64,000 nucleotides of DNA from Limosilactobacillus fastidiosus. Lineage in GTDB: Bacteria > Bacillota > Bacilli > Lactobacillales > Lactobacillaceae. How positions within the stretch are numbered: position 1 is the stretch's first letter; every line of letters begins with the position of its first letter. The notes under the pieces were generated by a model that had not been told where the DNA came from, ran no database searches, and saw only the letters and a list, made by a program, of their open reading frames with translations. The stretch covers positions 1 to 64,000 of the forward strand of contig NZ_JACIUZ010000025.1 of NCBI RefSeq assembly GCF_014145505.1, in the 5' to 3' direction. Shown piece after piece: positions 63,598-64,000 of this stretch. Made by a program: the position numbers and the translations under genes.

Positions 63598-64000
63598 TTA
63601 GTCAATAGTCATAACCCGCATCATGTTAGTAGCACCCTTAACACCTAAAGGTACACCGGCAACAACAATAATCTTGTCACCCTTCTTAGCAAAGCCAAGT
63701 TCTACAGCCTTCTTGGCGGCCAAGTCGAACATCTTATCAGTGTTCTTCATTTCGTCAACAACGTATGGTTGAACACCCCAGTTGATCATAAGGCCACGTT
63801 CTACCCGTTCATTAGGAGTAAGAGCGACAATATCAGCATTAGGACGATACTTAGAAATCATCTTGGCAGTGTAGCCTGAAGCAGTGTAGGCAACAATGGT
63901 GTGAATATCCAAGTCCTTAGCTGCATTAGCCACAGCTGAACCAATAGTTTCAGTAACATCTGACTTGTCCCAATCAAACTTTTCAGTTCCGAATTCCCAA
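63598..64000 (-). CDS. pyk: Pyruvate kinase, C-terminal part (cut by window edge)
   Basis: 133 residues of the C-terminal allosteric domain, open through the right edge. It has DVTETIGSAVANAAKDLDIH, VAYTASGYTAKMISKYRPNA, VALTPNERVERGLMINWGV and VVAGVPLGVKGATNMMRV. It ends MTID without the extra PEP-utiliser domain seen in longer forms such as that of Bacillus. The final glycolytic step makes ATP and pyruvate. Confidence 0.95.
   Translation of the reverse strand, partial: WEFGTEKFDWDKSDVTETIGSAVANAAKDLDIHTIVAYTASGYTAKMISKYRPNADIVALTPNERVERGLMINWGVQPYVVDEMKNTDKMFDLAAKKAVELGFAKKGDKIIVVAGVPLGVKGATNMMRVMTID

Noticed and set aside
1-64000. tRNA or rRNA genes, insertion sequences, prophage modules, restriction-modification or CRISPR systems
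   Set aside because: I looked for these through the gene content and intergenic regions and saw no support for any of them.

Overview
The window is a chromosomal segment of a low-GC Gram-positive bacterium of the family Lactobacillaceae, most likely Limosilactobacillus (reuteri group). The reasons are AT-rich Firmicutes coding sequence with AGGAGG-type ribosome binding sites, T-box, TPP and FMN riboswitches, YSIRK/LPXTG surface proteins, an Asp23-AmaP operon, and a thiM-thiD-thiE salvage cluster. The species call is inference. No rRNA, tRNA, CRISPR array, intact insertion sequence or prophage was seen.

Region 1 (1-5.7 kb) is accessory. It holds the 5' end of a repeat-containing YSIRK surface protein cut by the window edge, a class A-like sortase, a TetR regulator, a small unknown protein, a cupin and a flavodoxin, then a divergent LysR regulator and a patatin-like hydrolase. 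Region 2 (5.7-8.1 kb) is a TPP-riboswitch-controlled thiamine salvage operon (thiM, thiD, thiE). Region 3 (8.2-17.4 kb) carries a CLC channel, the AmaP-DUF2273-Asp23 envelope-stress operon, a second-type triosephosphate isomerase, an aminotransferase, a T-box leader in front of an MhpD-like hydratase, msrA and an acetyltransferase. Its intergenic DNA is hairpin-rich and includes a candidate small RNA.

Region 4 (17.4-28.2 kb) is the most unusual part. It is a 2215-residue Ala/Ser-rich LPXTG adhesin built from about 220-residue repeats that alternate as an A/B pair. It is preceded in the same transcript by two Gtf1-type glycosyltransferases. No accessory Sec (SecA2/SecY2/Asp) genes are present here. 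Closely similar terminator hairpins lie at both ends of the locus, and apparent glycosyltransferase debris lies at its edges.

Region 5 (28.2-64 kb) is core genome, nearly all on the minus strand: ppaC, parE-parC, plsY, topA-dprA-rnhB-ylqF, yozE-ypmS-GDSL, degV, hemolysin III, cca-ABC-F-thyA-dfrA, a TPR protein, hup, der, rpsA, cmk, a LysM protein, recQ with its HTH partner, FMN-riboswitch ribU, the cvfB-xerD-ribT-scpA-scpB-rluB operon, and the 3' end of pyk. Two tyrosine-recombinase-like proteins in this part (48.7 kb and 61.7 kb) have lost most catalytic residues.

Functionally, the right-hand part supports replication, topology, chromosome organisation, translation and folate/nucleotide metabolism. 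The left-hand part supplies surface adhesion, stress response and vitamin salvage. The best candidates for something undescribed are the adhesin-Gtf locus with its higher-order repeats and flanking debris, the two degenerate recombinases, the T-box-controlled hydratase, and the candidate RNA at 16.5-16.7 kb.
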